A stretch of 64,000 nucleotides of DNA from positions 86,371,447 through 86,435,446 of the forward strand of contig NC_132904.1 in NCBI RefSeq assembly GCF_047675955.1, read 5' to 3'. Both the position numbers and the translations under genes were made by a program. The DNA comes from Chlorocebus sabaeus (Eukaryota; Chordata; Mammalia; Primates; Cercopithecidae). Below are positions 1 to 12,669 of the stretch, one piece after another. The notes beneath the pieces are model-generated. The model did not search any database. It saw nothing but the letters and a program-made list of their open reading frames with translations, and was not told the origin of the DNA. Every line of letters begins with the position of its first letter. The stretch's first letter is position 1.

Positions 1-119
1 AAGATGATCATGTTCCTCAGGTTTTGAGATATGGAATAAATGATGAGATAAAACAGAACATGTTGAATGTAAATGATTATGGAATATACAGCTGACGATG
101 ATGTGATATGATACATTAT

Positions 120-350
120 CTACATGACGAATTGAAATGAGGTGAATGATGTAGGCACTGACATGAGCTTTAGGCTATTATTGACCTTCTGTTTTCCTGA
201 ATCTGTGTTACTGTCCTTACTTGCAGTAAATGGTTTAGCATTACTTGTTTTGGGGGCTCTTTTGCTAAAATCTTCATATAGGTTCAAGGCTTTCTGAGGA
301 AACATGTTGCCATCAATTGGAACACGTTTCTTCATGCCTTCTACACACAC
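120..350 (-). pseudogene. Possible Tigger-like transposase fragment
   Basis: The minus-strand open stretch KRVPIDGNMFPQKALNLYED followed by FSKRAPKTSNAKPFTASK resembles the CENPB-type DNA-binding region of Tigger-family transposases. It is short, with no flanking frame. The identification is tentative. Confidence 0.4.
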
Positions 351-1781
351 AATTAATGACCATTTTTAAAAATCTTAAATAAGCACTTATTACACACTGT
401 GGCTGTAACTTCCGCAGTTTGAAATGCAATAGCAAAACTAGTATAGATTTGTTTTTCCTTCTTCACAATTTAATGAGTAAAAGATTCAACCCACGACCTC
501 AGCATATTTATTTTTTTCATTTCTTTTTCAGTAGAAAACTTTTACCTTCTCACTTAAAAGAAGCACTTTATTATGACTTCCCTTTAGCATATTTAAATCA
601 CCAGCATCACTACTCATGTGCTTGGGGACACTATACAATAAGAAATGAATTCTTTCAACACAAGCACTACCATACCATGGCAGTTGAAAAAAGTGATAAC
701 TGAGAGGTTACGGATGATTGTGGTGGTATAAATCATGTCCTAGGTGGGACAAAGCAGGAATGAAAAAGATTTCTTCATGCTATTCAGAATAGCAGGGAAC
801 TTAAAACTTAGAAGCTGTTTATTTGTGGATTTTTTTAAATTTAATATTTTTTGGCCATGTTTTGATCCCTGGTAACTCAAACCTCAGAATGAAAAACTGT
901 GGATAAGGGGGACTACTCTACCTAACCATAGACACATTTTCTCCATGATTTTCATGTGGTTAAACATAAAATAAGCTGATAAAATACATAAGTAAAATAG
1001 AAAATAGATTTCTACAATTGATGTTTTATAAATGTTTTTGAAATTAGAAGAAAACCTTTTTAATGTAAAATTAGCTTTAGGAAAAAGCTTGTTGAAAGTG
1101 TGGACTTCTAATATATTCTTGTTTTTGAAATAAATATTAATTAAAGCATAATTAGAATTTTTCTTAAATAAACAAGAAGGTACAGAATCAAAAATTCTTT
1201 GATGATGCAAAAAAGATGTTTTACATATTTTTACTGACTCTCAAGTCTTGCAGGTTGTTTCAAGAGTGCAGTGAGGGTACATGTACACTTTTCTTCTTTC
1301 AGGGCTATGATAATGTATCTTTTTTATATTAACTTCTCGTGGCTAAGAATGTTGAACATATTTGGAAAACACTGTTGACAATTGTACCATTTACTTCCCT
1401 GCTCAACATTAAATTTGTAAATTAGCTTAAAAGATTTGATTCTTTTCATTTCAAATAACAGATACCATAAGTGATTTTTACTGGCAGGTGGTTTTAAGGA
1501 CTATAACTCAGGATAGATATTAAGATATACAAATTAAACTGGGGTTCTTTTTGTGATGTTTTACAAACATTTCAAATTAGTTAGGCACGTACTGTTTACT
1601 AAGCCTTATCCTCCTTGAGTAGAATGTAGAAATGAAAACTGTAATTTTTGACTTCAAACACTCAGTCTAATGAGGAAGATTGACCAGTAAATGTCATCAG
1701 TAAGAGGCTGTATTATTTGATTAAAAAAAAGTGCTAGCACTAAAATTTGACAGATACATACAAAAACTCAGAATGTGCTAT
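351..1781. other. No gene seen
   Basis: AT-rich intergenic sequence with short chance frames and no recognisable repeat apart from possible old transposon debris. Confidence 0.6.
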
Positions 1782-2145
1782 TACTGTAGTTTAAATGAAT
1801 CCCCTAAAGTGTGAAAACATAATCTGCAGTGCAATTGCATTAAGGGGTGGGGCCTAATTAGAGGTGATTAGGTCATGAAGACTCTTCCTTCACGAACAAA
1901 TTAATGTCATTAGTGAAAGGGAGTAGATTAGTTCATCTCAAGAGTGGGTTTATCGTAAAAGTGAGTTCAGTCCTCCCTTGCCGTTCCACCTCCCACCATT
2001 GGATAAAGTAGCCAGAAGGTTTTCATCAGATGTCGGTAAGTTGATATTACATTTCCCAATCTCAAGAACTGTGAGAAGCGAATTCTCTCTTTAAATTATT
2101 CAGTCTTTGGTGTTCTGCTATAGCAAAACAAAATGGACTAAGGCA
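1782..2145 (+). mobile_element. MaLR-type LTR relic
   Basis: TAAGGGGTGGGGCCTAATTAG, GGTGATTAGGTCATGAAGAC, CTCAAGAACTGTGAGAAG and a terminal AAAATGGACTAAGGCAG follow the usual order of an ERVL-MaLR long terminal repeat. It is solitary and decayed. Confidence 0.6.
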
Positions 2146-2685
2146 GCTATTATAATAAGATGGCATTTCTTAAAACAATTATCTTTTTGCATATCTGTTT
2201 CCATGCTCATACATTTATAAACTGGATGTAAGTGTAGGTTATAAATATACACTACAGTTTGTGTTTATAAAATGCATTATTCACAATAGTTTTAAAATAA
2301 ATGTAGGTTAATTATGTCCTTTTATTCTATACATCCATATTTTTTCTTTCCTTAATTCCAATAAAAAGTATTTAAATCATAACTAATATATAGCAACAAA
2401 AATTACTTTAAAACAAATAAATATTCATAAAATATTTTTAAAATTGCTCTACAATATACATGTCACAAAAGCCTATAAGTTTGCTGGCATTTGGATCCAA
2501 CTTTGCCACCAAATATTGCTAAAGAAATTTTAAAATAACACTTCTATATTAACATATTTTTGTAGATAGTCATGGTGGAAGAAATCCAGGACAACAACGG
2601 CAGTTGATAGAAAGTACATTTAACTTTGAAAAATGTAGAGCATTTTCTGAAAGAAAATTATTTCAGTGTAGCCTTAAGAAAAAAT

Positions 2686-2855
2686 GAGCCAGGCGGTGTC
2701 AGACGCCTGTAATCCCAGCTACTGGGGAGACTGAGACACGAGAATCACTTGAATCCAGGCGGAAGAGGTTGGGCTGTGAACCACGACGGCGCCACTGCAC
2801 TCCAGCCTGGGCGACAGAGCAAGACTCCACCTCAATAAAAAAGAAAAAAAAAAAG
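2686..2855 (+). mobile_element. Partial Alu (right part, plus)
   Basis: AGCCAGGCGGTGTCAGACGCC to CACCTCAATAAAAAAG; only the 3' part of an Alu is present. Confidence 0.85.
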
Positions 2856-3019
2856 TTAAATAAGAAAAGAGGTGGTGGCAGTTATGTCCAAGCATAGGTA
2901 ACTGGTGTGAACCAGGCTCAGCTACAAGATCCATGGGGAATCAGCATCTGTAGGAATGAGCGTGGGGAAGAGACAGAATATCTTGTGAATTTAGTACCCC
3001 AAAAGCCACCAACAGGCAT

Positions 3020-3355
3020 TCATTGAAAAGTGTGACATGGATGAAGCCGGAAACCATCATTCTGAGCAAACTATGGCAAGGACAGAAAACCAAACACCGG
3101 ATGTTCTCACTCATAGGTGGGAATTGAACGATGAGAATACTTGGACAAAGGATGGGGAACATCACACACTGGGGCCTGTCGTGGGGTGGGGGGATGGGGG
3201 AGGGATAGCATTAGGAGATACACCTAATATAAATGACGAGTTAATGGGTGCAGCACACCAACATGGCACATGTATACACATGTAACAAACCTGCACATTG
3301 TGCACATGTGCCCTAGAACTTAAAGTGTAATAAAAAAAAGAAAGAAAGAAAGAAA

Positions 3356-3420
<65 letters not shown>

Positions 3421-3435
3421 ACGAAAGAAAGAAAA
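3020..3435 (+). mobile_element. L1 3' end with an expanded (GAAA)n tail
   Basis: From TGACATGGATGAAGCCGGAAACC to CCTAGAACTTAAAGTGTAATAA is the L1 3' terminus. The A-tail has become a GAAA tetranucleotide array (about 3,338-3,435) with a few interruptions. Confidence 0.9.
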
Positions 3436-4576
3436 GTGTGGTGATCCAATTTAAGAAAAGCTGCTGAAACTAGGGAGGGTAATTGGCAAATTTTAATATG
3501 CAAAAATCTATTGTAGGGTGTGAAGGTCTGGGGCCATCTCTTTCATATTAATCTCAAACATAACCAGTCACAAATCTCCTCCAGGATTAAGTTCTATACT
3601 AAGAGGAAACTATTGGCCAGGACTATCACAATAGGGGCAGAAGAAATAAGCTCTCTATAAAATAAATAGAGAATGGAAGTAGAACCAGGAGTTGGCAGAA
3701 AGTGAGAGGGCACATGATAGGAAACTGTGAGATCAAAAGAGCTCTAGAATCAGGAAGTTAGGAAAACTATCTTGACCATGTTCAGGAAAGTGAATTTTTT
3801 GTAAGTTACATCAATAAAGCTCTGTTTCCCTCTTCATATTTAAGAGATATCAGGTAGGAAAACACATTTTCAAAAACAACAGACTTCAGGGTGACTGTTC
3901 ATGAAATGACCTCTAGAGAGAAATTTACTGGAGGAGCCCTGGTTGCAAGGTGACAGTGTCAATGCCATCTGCACCAACCTCAGGAGATACTGTCTCAGTG
4001 GGCTTCTCTGTCACTTGCCCCACAGCTGTACCTCCCAGGATCCAGCTCTCCCACAGAAACTGGCTTCCTCAAGCTGCCTGTAGCCTGTAGAGATCCTCTC
4101 CTACCATACCTCCTCTTACTCCTAGTCCCCATGCTCTCCTTTCTCTCCAGGTAATCAAGATAATCTGTTCCTAAAAATTGACTGTTGATTTATTTTTGGT
4201 AAATGTACAGTAAAATTAAATATATTTTTTGAAAATGCAAACTGAATGTCTTGCTGACATATACAAATTGATAGTCCTCACTTTAATAAAGAAATATCAT
4301 ACAACACAAAAGTTAAAAAAACCCTTTGGAGAATAGCTCATTTTGATATTACTATGTTTGAACTGTATTACCTAATAATTGGCTTTCCATTTATAAATTT
4401 AGGGTCTTTAATAAAAATCTCACAATATCAAGGTTTGAGACAATTGATGTATCAAAATTATTTTATGTTCATTTATAGTGTAGTTTTAAATTTAAATTTA
4501 AATTTTAGTCAGGGACTGTGTCAGAATGTCAATAAATTTGGGTTATGAAACAAAATCATGGTTTCTCCTGTTTCTT

Positions 4577-4582
<6 letters not shown>

Positions 4583-4614
<32 letters not shown>
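4583..4614 (+). repeat. (TG)n microsatellite
   Basis: An uninterrupted TG run of about 15 units. Confidence 0.95.
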
Positions 4615-4617
<3 letters not shown>

Positions 4618-4984
4618 CACGTTCTTGTGAGTTAGGTCTGACATAAACAAAATAATCAGTTTCCTTAAGCAAATTGGGAGCCATACCTGGATTTAAGTTA
4701 TATTTTAAAGAATCACTGCCACCTTTATACTTTACTTTTTGAAGTGAAACCACCTTGCTTGAATACACTATAGTCCTGGAATTTGATATTAAGAATCTGC
4801 AGGTAGATAACTTCTCAATGCTTTCAACAAATTTTGCCCTTATTAAAAGTATTGTGAAAACTACCTTTCAAAACTTTTTGCCTGAAAATAATTTCACAAT
4901 AAATTTCCCTGTGTGCCTGAAAAAGGACCATTGGCTGTGGCTGCAAAGACTGCTGCCACACAAAATGACAGCTTCAGGGCAGAA

Positions 4985-6025
4985 CTCAGACAGCACGGGG
5001 AAGAAAGTAAGTACAGTCTGGCTCTGCATAATGACTTTTTGGCCAACAGCAGAATGCATACAAGATGGAAGTTCCATAAGTTATAACGAAACTGAATAAG
5101 TCCCATCTGATAGCGATGTTACAGCTGTCATAACATACACAATGCATTACTCATGGAAATGTATGATGAACAAAAGAAACAAACCAAACATATACCACGT
5201 GTTTCTAAAACGGATTATCTCTCCTCAAGAAGAACCTCAGGCAAGTTCTTCAGGAGATATTCCAAAAGAAGGCGTTGTTATCATGGGAGGTACAGTTCTA
5301 TACGTGTTATTGCCTCTGAAAACCTTCCAGTGGACCAAGATGTGGAGGTGGAAGACAGTGAAGGTGATGACTCTGTCGCTGTGTAGGCCTTAGCTAATGT
5401 GCGTGCTTGTGTCCTAACATTTAACAAAAAACTTAAAAAAAAAAATGCTTATAGAACCATAATATAAAGAAAACATTTGCAAAAATCTGTACAATGTGTT
5501 TTGTGTTTTAAGCTAAGCATATTACAAAAGGATAAAAAAGTTAAATTAAAAGTTTAAAAGGTAATAATTTACAGTAAACTAAGGTTAATTTAATATTGAA
5601 TAAGGAACATTTAAAAAATAAATTTTAGTCTAGCTTAAGAGTACAGAGCAATGTGTATAAGCTAATGTCCTAGGCATTCACACTCACTCACTAACCCAGA
5701 GCAACTTTCAGTCCTTCAAGCTTTATTCATGGGGAGTGCCCTATACAGGTGTATCACTTTCTATCTTTTATACCATATTTTACAGTATCTTTTCTATATT
5801 TAGATCTGTTAAGATACACCAATACCATTGTGCTACAGTTGCCTGCAGTATTCAGTACAGTGACATGCTGTATAGGTCTATAGCCTAGGAGCAGTAGGCT
5901 GCACCATATGGACTAGGTGTGTAGTACGCTATACCATCTAGGCTTGCTTTAGCACAGTGATGAAATTGCCTTATGACGCATTTCTCAGAATGTATTCCCG
6001 CAGTTAAGTGAGTAATGACAGTACT
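4985..6025 (-). mobile_element. Tigger/MER2-type DNA transposon relic, internally rearranged
   Basis: The right part has the recurrent text AGCCTAGGAGCAGTAGGCTG, GCTATACCATCTAGGCTTG and GACGCATTTCTCAGAATGTAT, and ends near TTAAGTGAGTAATGACAGTA. The left part (TCTGGCTCTGCATAATGAC...) resembles the opposite terminus. A short open stretch at 5,153-5,386 (ENLPVDQDVEVEDSEGDDSV) looks like a transposase C-terminus. The family name is from memory. Confidence 0.5.
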
Positions 6026-6029
6026 TATA

Positions 6030-9000
6030 AGGTGCTTTCACATGGACCTTATGTTACTTCTTGAGTACTGTGCCCCAGAAGTGATGTGTATACATCCGCA
6101 GTCCGTCAGACTTGAGGTTCCCAGATCCCAAAAGCAGTTCCCCCAAAAATTCCAGCAACAGGTACATCCTTCATTTTTATTTTGAAAGAAAATGTAATGC
6201 TCTCAGAATTGTGAGCTTTACCATTTTGGTGCAGAAAAAAACTTGAGTAACAGAATCAGTGATGAGACTAGCTGTGAAAACAGAGAAGCTTTTTCAAGAA
6301 GTGTACTGTGAGCTATTAAACCATGAAAAGGACAAAGAATAATATCCCGGGTAAAAAAATAAAAATAAAACGAACATAAAATTGTTTTACAAAGATCTAC
6401 CTGAATACTAAAATTTGGTAGAAACCATTGCTGTTATTTAGGAAGAAATACAGGGGAAAGAGAGGAAGGTAAAGATGGGGCTGGGAGACAGGAATAGAGA
6501 GAGAGAGAGAGAACACAATCAGTAGACTTAAATACTACAGATACCAAGACAATATGATTGAGTGTTTGGTATGAAGCAGAAGCAGCAGAGAAAACCACAG
6601 TAAGGCATTATTTACAATGGAATTTTTAGGTCTGGCTTTTATTCTGTCAAGGCTGTAATGTTTTCCCTGGATCCATGCACTAAATAACAGTCAACACCCA
6701 CAAATTCTTTCATCATTAATGTTCAATCTAATCCTAATTCGGATATTCAATCTAATAAAAGCACATAACACAGAATAACTTGGGAGAAATCTGAATAAAG
6801 TCTGGAGTTCAGCTCGTCGTAACGTATCAATATTGATTTCCTAGATTTAACAAATATACAATGAAAATGTAAGATGATTATTTTAGAGTAAAAATTAACC
6901 AGGTATGGGAATATGTAAGTCTCTATCATCTTCCCAACTTTTTATAAATCTAAAAAATTATGAAATAAAATCTGAAAGATTACTGTGAAGGAAAACATCC
7001 ATCTGTACTCCACAACATATTTATATAATAAAAAAGGCAAGTTGTAGAAAGATTTATATACATCAAACCCTCAAATAACATCATTTCATTGTAAGTAATT
7101 TTGTTATAAAATTGATGAGAAAAAAAATCAATTACCAGCCATGGCCACTGTCCTTGTACAGTTTGTATGGTCACTCCGTGTCTGCGTATATACAATTACT
7201 GTGTATGTACAAATACTATATTTTATAAATATATGCCTAATATACCCATACACCCCACACCCATACACAAGGCTTTGAGAAAGGCACTTTGCTCTGGGAA
7301 TGAGGCTCATGAGCAGTGAGTTTGGGAGTCAAACTCAGGCAATTTAGCTTCAAGACATCGCTCTTAACCATGATATCACATTACTCTCGCCTGACTTTTT
7401 CACAGTGGAAAATACACAGTAGAAACCTTATGCCAATTCCAGGAAATGTAAGGACTCAAGAATTATTTTGACATGTGCAGGAAATGTTGCTTCTTGTCTT
7501 CTTTATCAGTATCTATCAGTATCCCTTGTTCTCTACAACTTTGCTTTTCCTCACCAAACTTTACTTTTCTGACACATTTATGAGTGCATTCTGGTAAAGA
7601 AAGAGAGTTTTACTTTGTGTCAGACACTGATAGAAACTCTCCTTCTCCATATGTGCCTGAGCTTGACTGTCCTCTTTCTGTTGCCATTAGTTAACCCCGA
7701 ATACCTTTTACCCTTTTAGATGTCATAAGGGTGTGACTGAGCAGTTTCAAAGGCATCAACTTTTGCTTTCTCCTCCTCCCTTGGAATCCTGCATCTGCAC
7801 TGCTGGTCTCAGACAAAACAGGCAACCCCTATTTCCCATTCTGGGATATTTTAATGACCAACTTTTCTTATGTTGTGAATTTGAAGGGCAAGGACAGATC
7901 ATTGGAAAGCGGATAGACAGGGACCTGTGTTCTGAGAACTGGGCCAGAAGACTGACAGAGGCGCAGAAGAATTTCAGAGTGATTCTGGCAGGCATCATGG
8001 TTCAGTAAGGGCCAGAGGAGTGGATCATATGGGCACAGGGTGAGAGGCCTGTGACAGGACACGGCCTATCTCTTTTGCAGCAGAATGTTAATAGACATTA
8101 GATTTTAGTAAACAGAGAACATATCTCTGAGTCAGCATCAAAAACTTACACAGTCTGGAAGAATGAATAGTCACAGGACCTAGCCTCACCTTCCCTTTGA
8201 GTATGAGAGTCTACAAGGCAGTGAGAATGGAAAAGCTTTTATCTGAGGTTAAAACCAATATCTGCCTCTTCAGTCCACACTTACTGGTAAGGTCCAGTGG
8301 ATGACTCGGCTACAGGTTTCTGAACTTCTGGCTTTTGAGGGAAAGACTTTGTCACCCTCTATGCTGAAAGTATTCTATGTACTATGAACCCCAGTCAGTG
8401 ACTCTTAACATCAAGAAATCTTGGGAAGTACAAGGTATTCAAAAGGCTTACATGAATAGTTTGCAGCCACGTACAGACATCAGAAGAGGGGTCCTGACAA
8501 GGATGCACTGACCTTTTTTATCTCACTGTCCTAGAATTACTGTGTCTGTACATGGTCACCTTGAAGGAGATGGACCACCACTTCCACCCCTCTACTCCAG
8601 TATCATGTGCATATACCTCAGTGATTTTGCTGTGTTATGTTCATAATGATTGTCCAGTTGATACCAAATCTTGAAGAAAATTTCCAAAAGAATATTAACG
8701 TGGTTAATTGTCGATTGCCCCTTTACAGGAATCTGGAACTTGAATGGTGTTTCTATAAGGGGCTCTTTGGATCTCGTTTTACAGGACCCTGAGTCTCTGG
8801 ATATAGATCCTCAATGTCCACTTCTTAGGAAGAGTAGGTGTAGTAGGTTATATTCCTCCACCATTCTCTCTAAAAAGTGCTAAAATATATATTCCATCCC
8901 CCGTTGTCTTTCTATGATGTAACTTCAAGACTGCTACTGCTGTGTGTGTTCTAGTCCCTTTACTTTGTGTAGGGTTGTGACTGCAGCTGATGTTTTACTC

Positions 9001-9570
9001 TGTAGCATAATGGTAGTATAGACTTCTCCTGACTCTGTGGGAATCTTCACTGTGGAAAATTATCTACCATGCTGTGAGCAAGGCCAAGCGACTACCTGGA
9101 GAGGCCGTTTGAATATATTCTAGGTAACAGGCCCAAGCAAGGAACCCCAGACATCAGCCAGGATCATCTGCTGGACTGGAAGTAGAATGTTTGTTTCCAT
9201 TATTTAATCAGTGATCATGAAAATGACCATTTGGTGGATAGACAGACTCAATGGACTCACTATAAACTGGATTTTCATCGGAACTGGGTTATGTTTGTTT
9301 TGTTTTTTGATTTGGTTTAATATAGTTAGTTTTTTTTTTTTTTTCACTGATACTAGTATGTTTGCACTGTAACATGAGGTGATGGTTATGTCTTAGGTCT
9401 CTAGAGTATCAGTGAGAATTCAGTCTGTGTGAATTGGAAGTATTAACACATTTAATACAGACAGTCTGCTCATCTGTCTATTTTTCCCTGGGTGATGCTG
9501 TTTGCTTTAATAAATAGCAGAATTCCATGTGGGTTAAACTCTTTTGGTTCTTGCTCAGACATTGCTAGCA
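6030..9570. other. No gene supported; partial old duplication
   Basis: Mostly unique-looking AT-rich sequence. About 6,600-6,775 aligns with 39,285-39,475 (shared TCTAATCCTAATTCGGATATTCA-like text). Frames near 7,733-8,008 and 8,671-8,883 have no family resemblance, splice context or partner exons. Confidence 0.5.
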
Positions 9571-9574
9571 ACTT

Positions 9575-9735
9575 CTCAGAGAAGCAATAGGCTGTACCAT
9601 TAGCCTATGTCTGTAGGTGGATATTCTACGTAGGTTTCTGTAGTGTGCTCTGATGTTCACACAATGATAAAATCACCTAATAATGCATTTCTCAGAATGT
9701 ATTTTGTCTCCAAAGGATGCATGACTGTTAAATTC
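9575..9735 (-). mobile_element. Terminal fragment of the same Tigger/MER2-type transposon
   Basis: AATAGGCTGTACCATTAGCCTA and ATAATGCATTTCTCAGAATGTA parallel 5,880-6,020. Confidence 0.5.
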
Positions 9736-10193
9736 CTATTCTAGCCCAAAGATTCAGTGAAAACTTCTGTGTAAAGTACATTTTTCCCCCTAAAGTGATG
9801 AGGTGTAGAATTTACTGTATTAATAGGAGGGAACTTTAACACTTACAAGTGCATTGTACAAAATCCTGTCTGTCCGAGATGTGCAAATTTTGTTCCTGCA
9901 CGAGATCATTAAGTTGGAAACATACACCCACATATTTCCAGAATTCCATCCAATAAATTCACAAACACTTGAAAATCACAATACATATTTTACGAAATTT
10001 GCCATAGGAGATTATTTTAATTGTAAGAAAATGTACAAAAAGGTTTTACATTTTACATATTTTCTATTTAATAGCAACAAAATGAAGTGACACTAAAGTA
10101 GATAAAAGCCTGAACAGTATGATTTCTTTGTATCAACAGTGAAGGGGTCCCTTGTATATGGAGTTCCCAAACAGTCAGGTTTCTTAATCCTGA

Positions 10194-10678
10194 TCATCTG
10201 TGGCCAGTGGAAAAGAAAGGCCTGACAGGAAAATTTAAGGAGCCAGCCGGGTAACTCCATATGAGGGAACTCCTGGTGACATTCAAAAAACTCACACTTC
10301 CACCTTCAAAATCAAGAAACACACCAACCCGGCCCAGAGGTTTCTCTACATAGTGAGGAAACATTGGGGAGGTGGTCAAGAGACTGAAACGATTATCCAC
10401 CTTCACACACAAAAGAAGAAATATGTCCTTAGATGTAACCATTGTGCTATTCTTCCTTATCCAGGAGTCCTTACAGACTCCCAGAGCCCAGTCCCAAGAG
10501 CTGTCCACATCTAGCTCCCAGTAGTGTTTCCCAGAGGAGAAGACACAGGTTCCCCATGCAGCAAAATAGTCAGATCTGTCAGAATTCAAAGATCCACGTC
10601 TAAACATCAAACTTCTCACATCCTCAAACAGCCTGATATTGTGATTGGTTACTTCCCAAGTGAAGGCAATTTCCACTG
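10194..10678 (-). pseudogene. Orphan TRIM43-like terminal SPRY exon, open reading frame
   Basis: On the minus strand this exon translates without interruption from just after a splice acceptor (TTTTCTACAG, exon start about 10678) to a TGA at 10194. The peptide carries VTNHNIRLFEDVRS, RSDYFAAWG, HYWELDVD, DWALGVC, KPLGRVGVFLDFEG and ends RPFFSTGHR, closely matching human TRIM43 from memory. It covers the whole PRY/SPRY domain (about 160 aa). No 98-nt, 23-nt, 231-nt or RING exon is found on the minus strand upstream. From about 10,900 the sequence belongs to a different, plus-strand TRIM64-like block, so the copy is truncated by a rearrangement. It is probably a pseudogene fragment, although the exon itself is undamaged. 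Confidence 0.8.
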
Positions 10679-11600
10679 TAGAAAAAAGAGAATGTTCAAG
10701 TGAAAAGTAGTTTATAAATTCTCATGTTCAAGTAAGAAAGAGACTCTCACTGGAAAACACAGGTCAAGATTAGAAAGAAACTTCTGTCTGGAAAAATGTT
10801 GGAATCAAAGAGTGTTAGGGCATCTGCACAAGTAAATGGCTAAACTACAATGATCACAATTTCTATAAACTCAAAAAGTATAAAGGGGAGGAAGGTCATG
10901 TCAATGTCTAGTTGAGCGACCTTTCGTAACAACTGAGAAACTGGAAGCTTCTATATCCATAATCAGGACAACTTTAATACCATCAGATACATAACAACTG
11001 AAAGGTGAGGGATCTGTGAACATGGCCTAAGCATGTTAGCTCCATTCAAGAGAGCAGGTCTAGGTAGCAGACGGCAGGAACCCAGAGTAGATTGAATCAG
11101 GAGCTAAACAGATATTGTAAAGCCAGAGTATTCTTTTCAGAAACTTATAAACTTTACATGTGTTAATTTCTACCAAATTTTTGAGGTTTGAGACTATAAC
11201 AGGCATGACTTACATTCCAATAAATACTCACGTCGCGGCAAAGTGATGTCTACCTGTTGATGATCTTAAAGACAAATAATACAAGATTTTCTATTAAAGA
11301 AAAAAAAAAAAACCTTTTAGACATGTCCTGAAAGAAACTGTGCAGAGGTAGACATTAAATCGTTACTTCGCCCTGTGATATGGTCACATTTTTTCTCTAT
11401 TATTTAAGGAATAATATATAATTGTATGTGCTGTAGAGTTGTAATGACATTTCATCTTCATGGATGCATAGCGCTGAACTCTCTTGGCTTCCTCTTTTCT
11501 GTATTTTCTTGGAAGAAAAGCAACTGAAGTGAATAATTGGGCCACAGAGCCTCTGTCCCTCATAGCACTCACTAATATAATATTTTTTCCTTGTCAGAGG

Positions 11601-12091
11601 ATAATGCTCTGAGCACGGAAATGACTCCTTGCTATATAAGCCTTTCTGAGGATGTGAGACGTGTGATATTTGGAGATGACCATCGCAGTGCGACCATGGA
11701 TCCCCAGGGAGTGGAGAGCTTTGCTGTGTGGGGAGCGCAAGCTTTCACCTCTGGCAGGCATTACTGGGAAGTGGATGTGACCCACTCCTCCAACTGGATT
11801 CTGGGAGTCTGTCGAGATTCCAGGACAGCAGATACCAGTATCGTTATTGATTCTGATGAAACATTTTTGTTAATTTCCTCAAAGAGGAACAATCGCTATA
11901 GTCTCTCCACCATCTCTCCACCTTTAATTCAGCATGTACAAAGGCCTCTGGGTCGGGTTGGGGTGTTTCTGGATTATGATAATGGATCTGTGAGTTTTTT
12001 TGATGTTTCTAAAGGTTCTCTTATCTATGATTTTCCTCTTGCCTCCTTCTCTTCCCCGCTGAGGCCTTTCTTTTGCTTTGGTTGTACATGA
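11601..12091 (+). pseudogene. Orphan TRIM64-like terminal SPRY exon, open reading frame
   Basis: The exon follows an acceptor (CCTTGTCAG) and is open to TGA at 12091. It contains LSEDVRRVIFGDDH, WGAQAF, HYWEVDV, SSNWILGVC, QRPLGRVGVFLDYDNG and ends FFCFGCT, nearly identical to the human TRIM64C terminus as I recall it. It is closer to human TRIM64C than the SPRY exon of the intact gene at 35437-35924. Flanks from about 10,910 to 12,660 align with about 34,490-36,430 of the intact gene, including intron and 3' UTR, so this is a DNA-level duplicate. An AATAAA lies at 12270-12275. No upstream RING, B-box or coiled-coil exon is present within the copy. Confidence 0.82.
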
Positions 12092-12669
12092 AAAGTTGGT
12101 TTCATGATGATTTATTGTGACCTCCCATATATGATGCAAATAGTGTCCTGAGACCCGATATGTGAGAGCCTGTGAGCTCATTGTAAGTTCATGGAATGTA
12201 ATTACTTTATGGTTATACATGGGATAACCACCTTGAATGTGTACATTTGTTAATTAAGTTATTTTAATTAATAAATTATTGTGGAATCTTTACTAGAACA
12301 TCAATAATGGCTTTTCTTGTACAAGTTTTGTTGAGATTCATTCACTTACCATGAAAGTCATGTTCTAATGTATTTAATTCAGAGAATGTTAGTATATCAC
12401 ACTTGTGCAGCCATCAGAACTCTCTACTGCCTGGGCACTTTTATCACTTCCAGAAGAATCCCAATACTCATTAACATTTATTCTCTATTCACCCTCCCCC
12501 ACGTCTTCACAGCACTTAATCTACTTTTTATGTTTTTGCATTCAGGTAAATAAAATCATACAATATAAGTTTTTTTAAATCTGATTTCTTTTTCAGAGAT
12601 TATGTTTTCAGTTTTTACACACTGTAAACCATTTGTCTTACTTGTATATTTGAATGGGCTGGGGTAGAA

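Noticed and set aside
3162..3503. Open frame with a long repeated Ser-Phe-Leu stretch
   Set aside because: Created by reading the GAAA microsatellite and L1 tail on the minus strand.
5142..5393. Two overlapping frames of about 80 codons
   Set aside because: They lie in a Tigger-like transposon relic, with a possible transposase tail; not a host gene.
7733..8062. Frames on both strands of 64-91 codons
   Set aside because: No domain, no splice partner and no similarity to the TRIM or other families recognised. Treated as chance.
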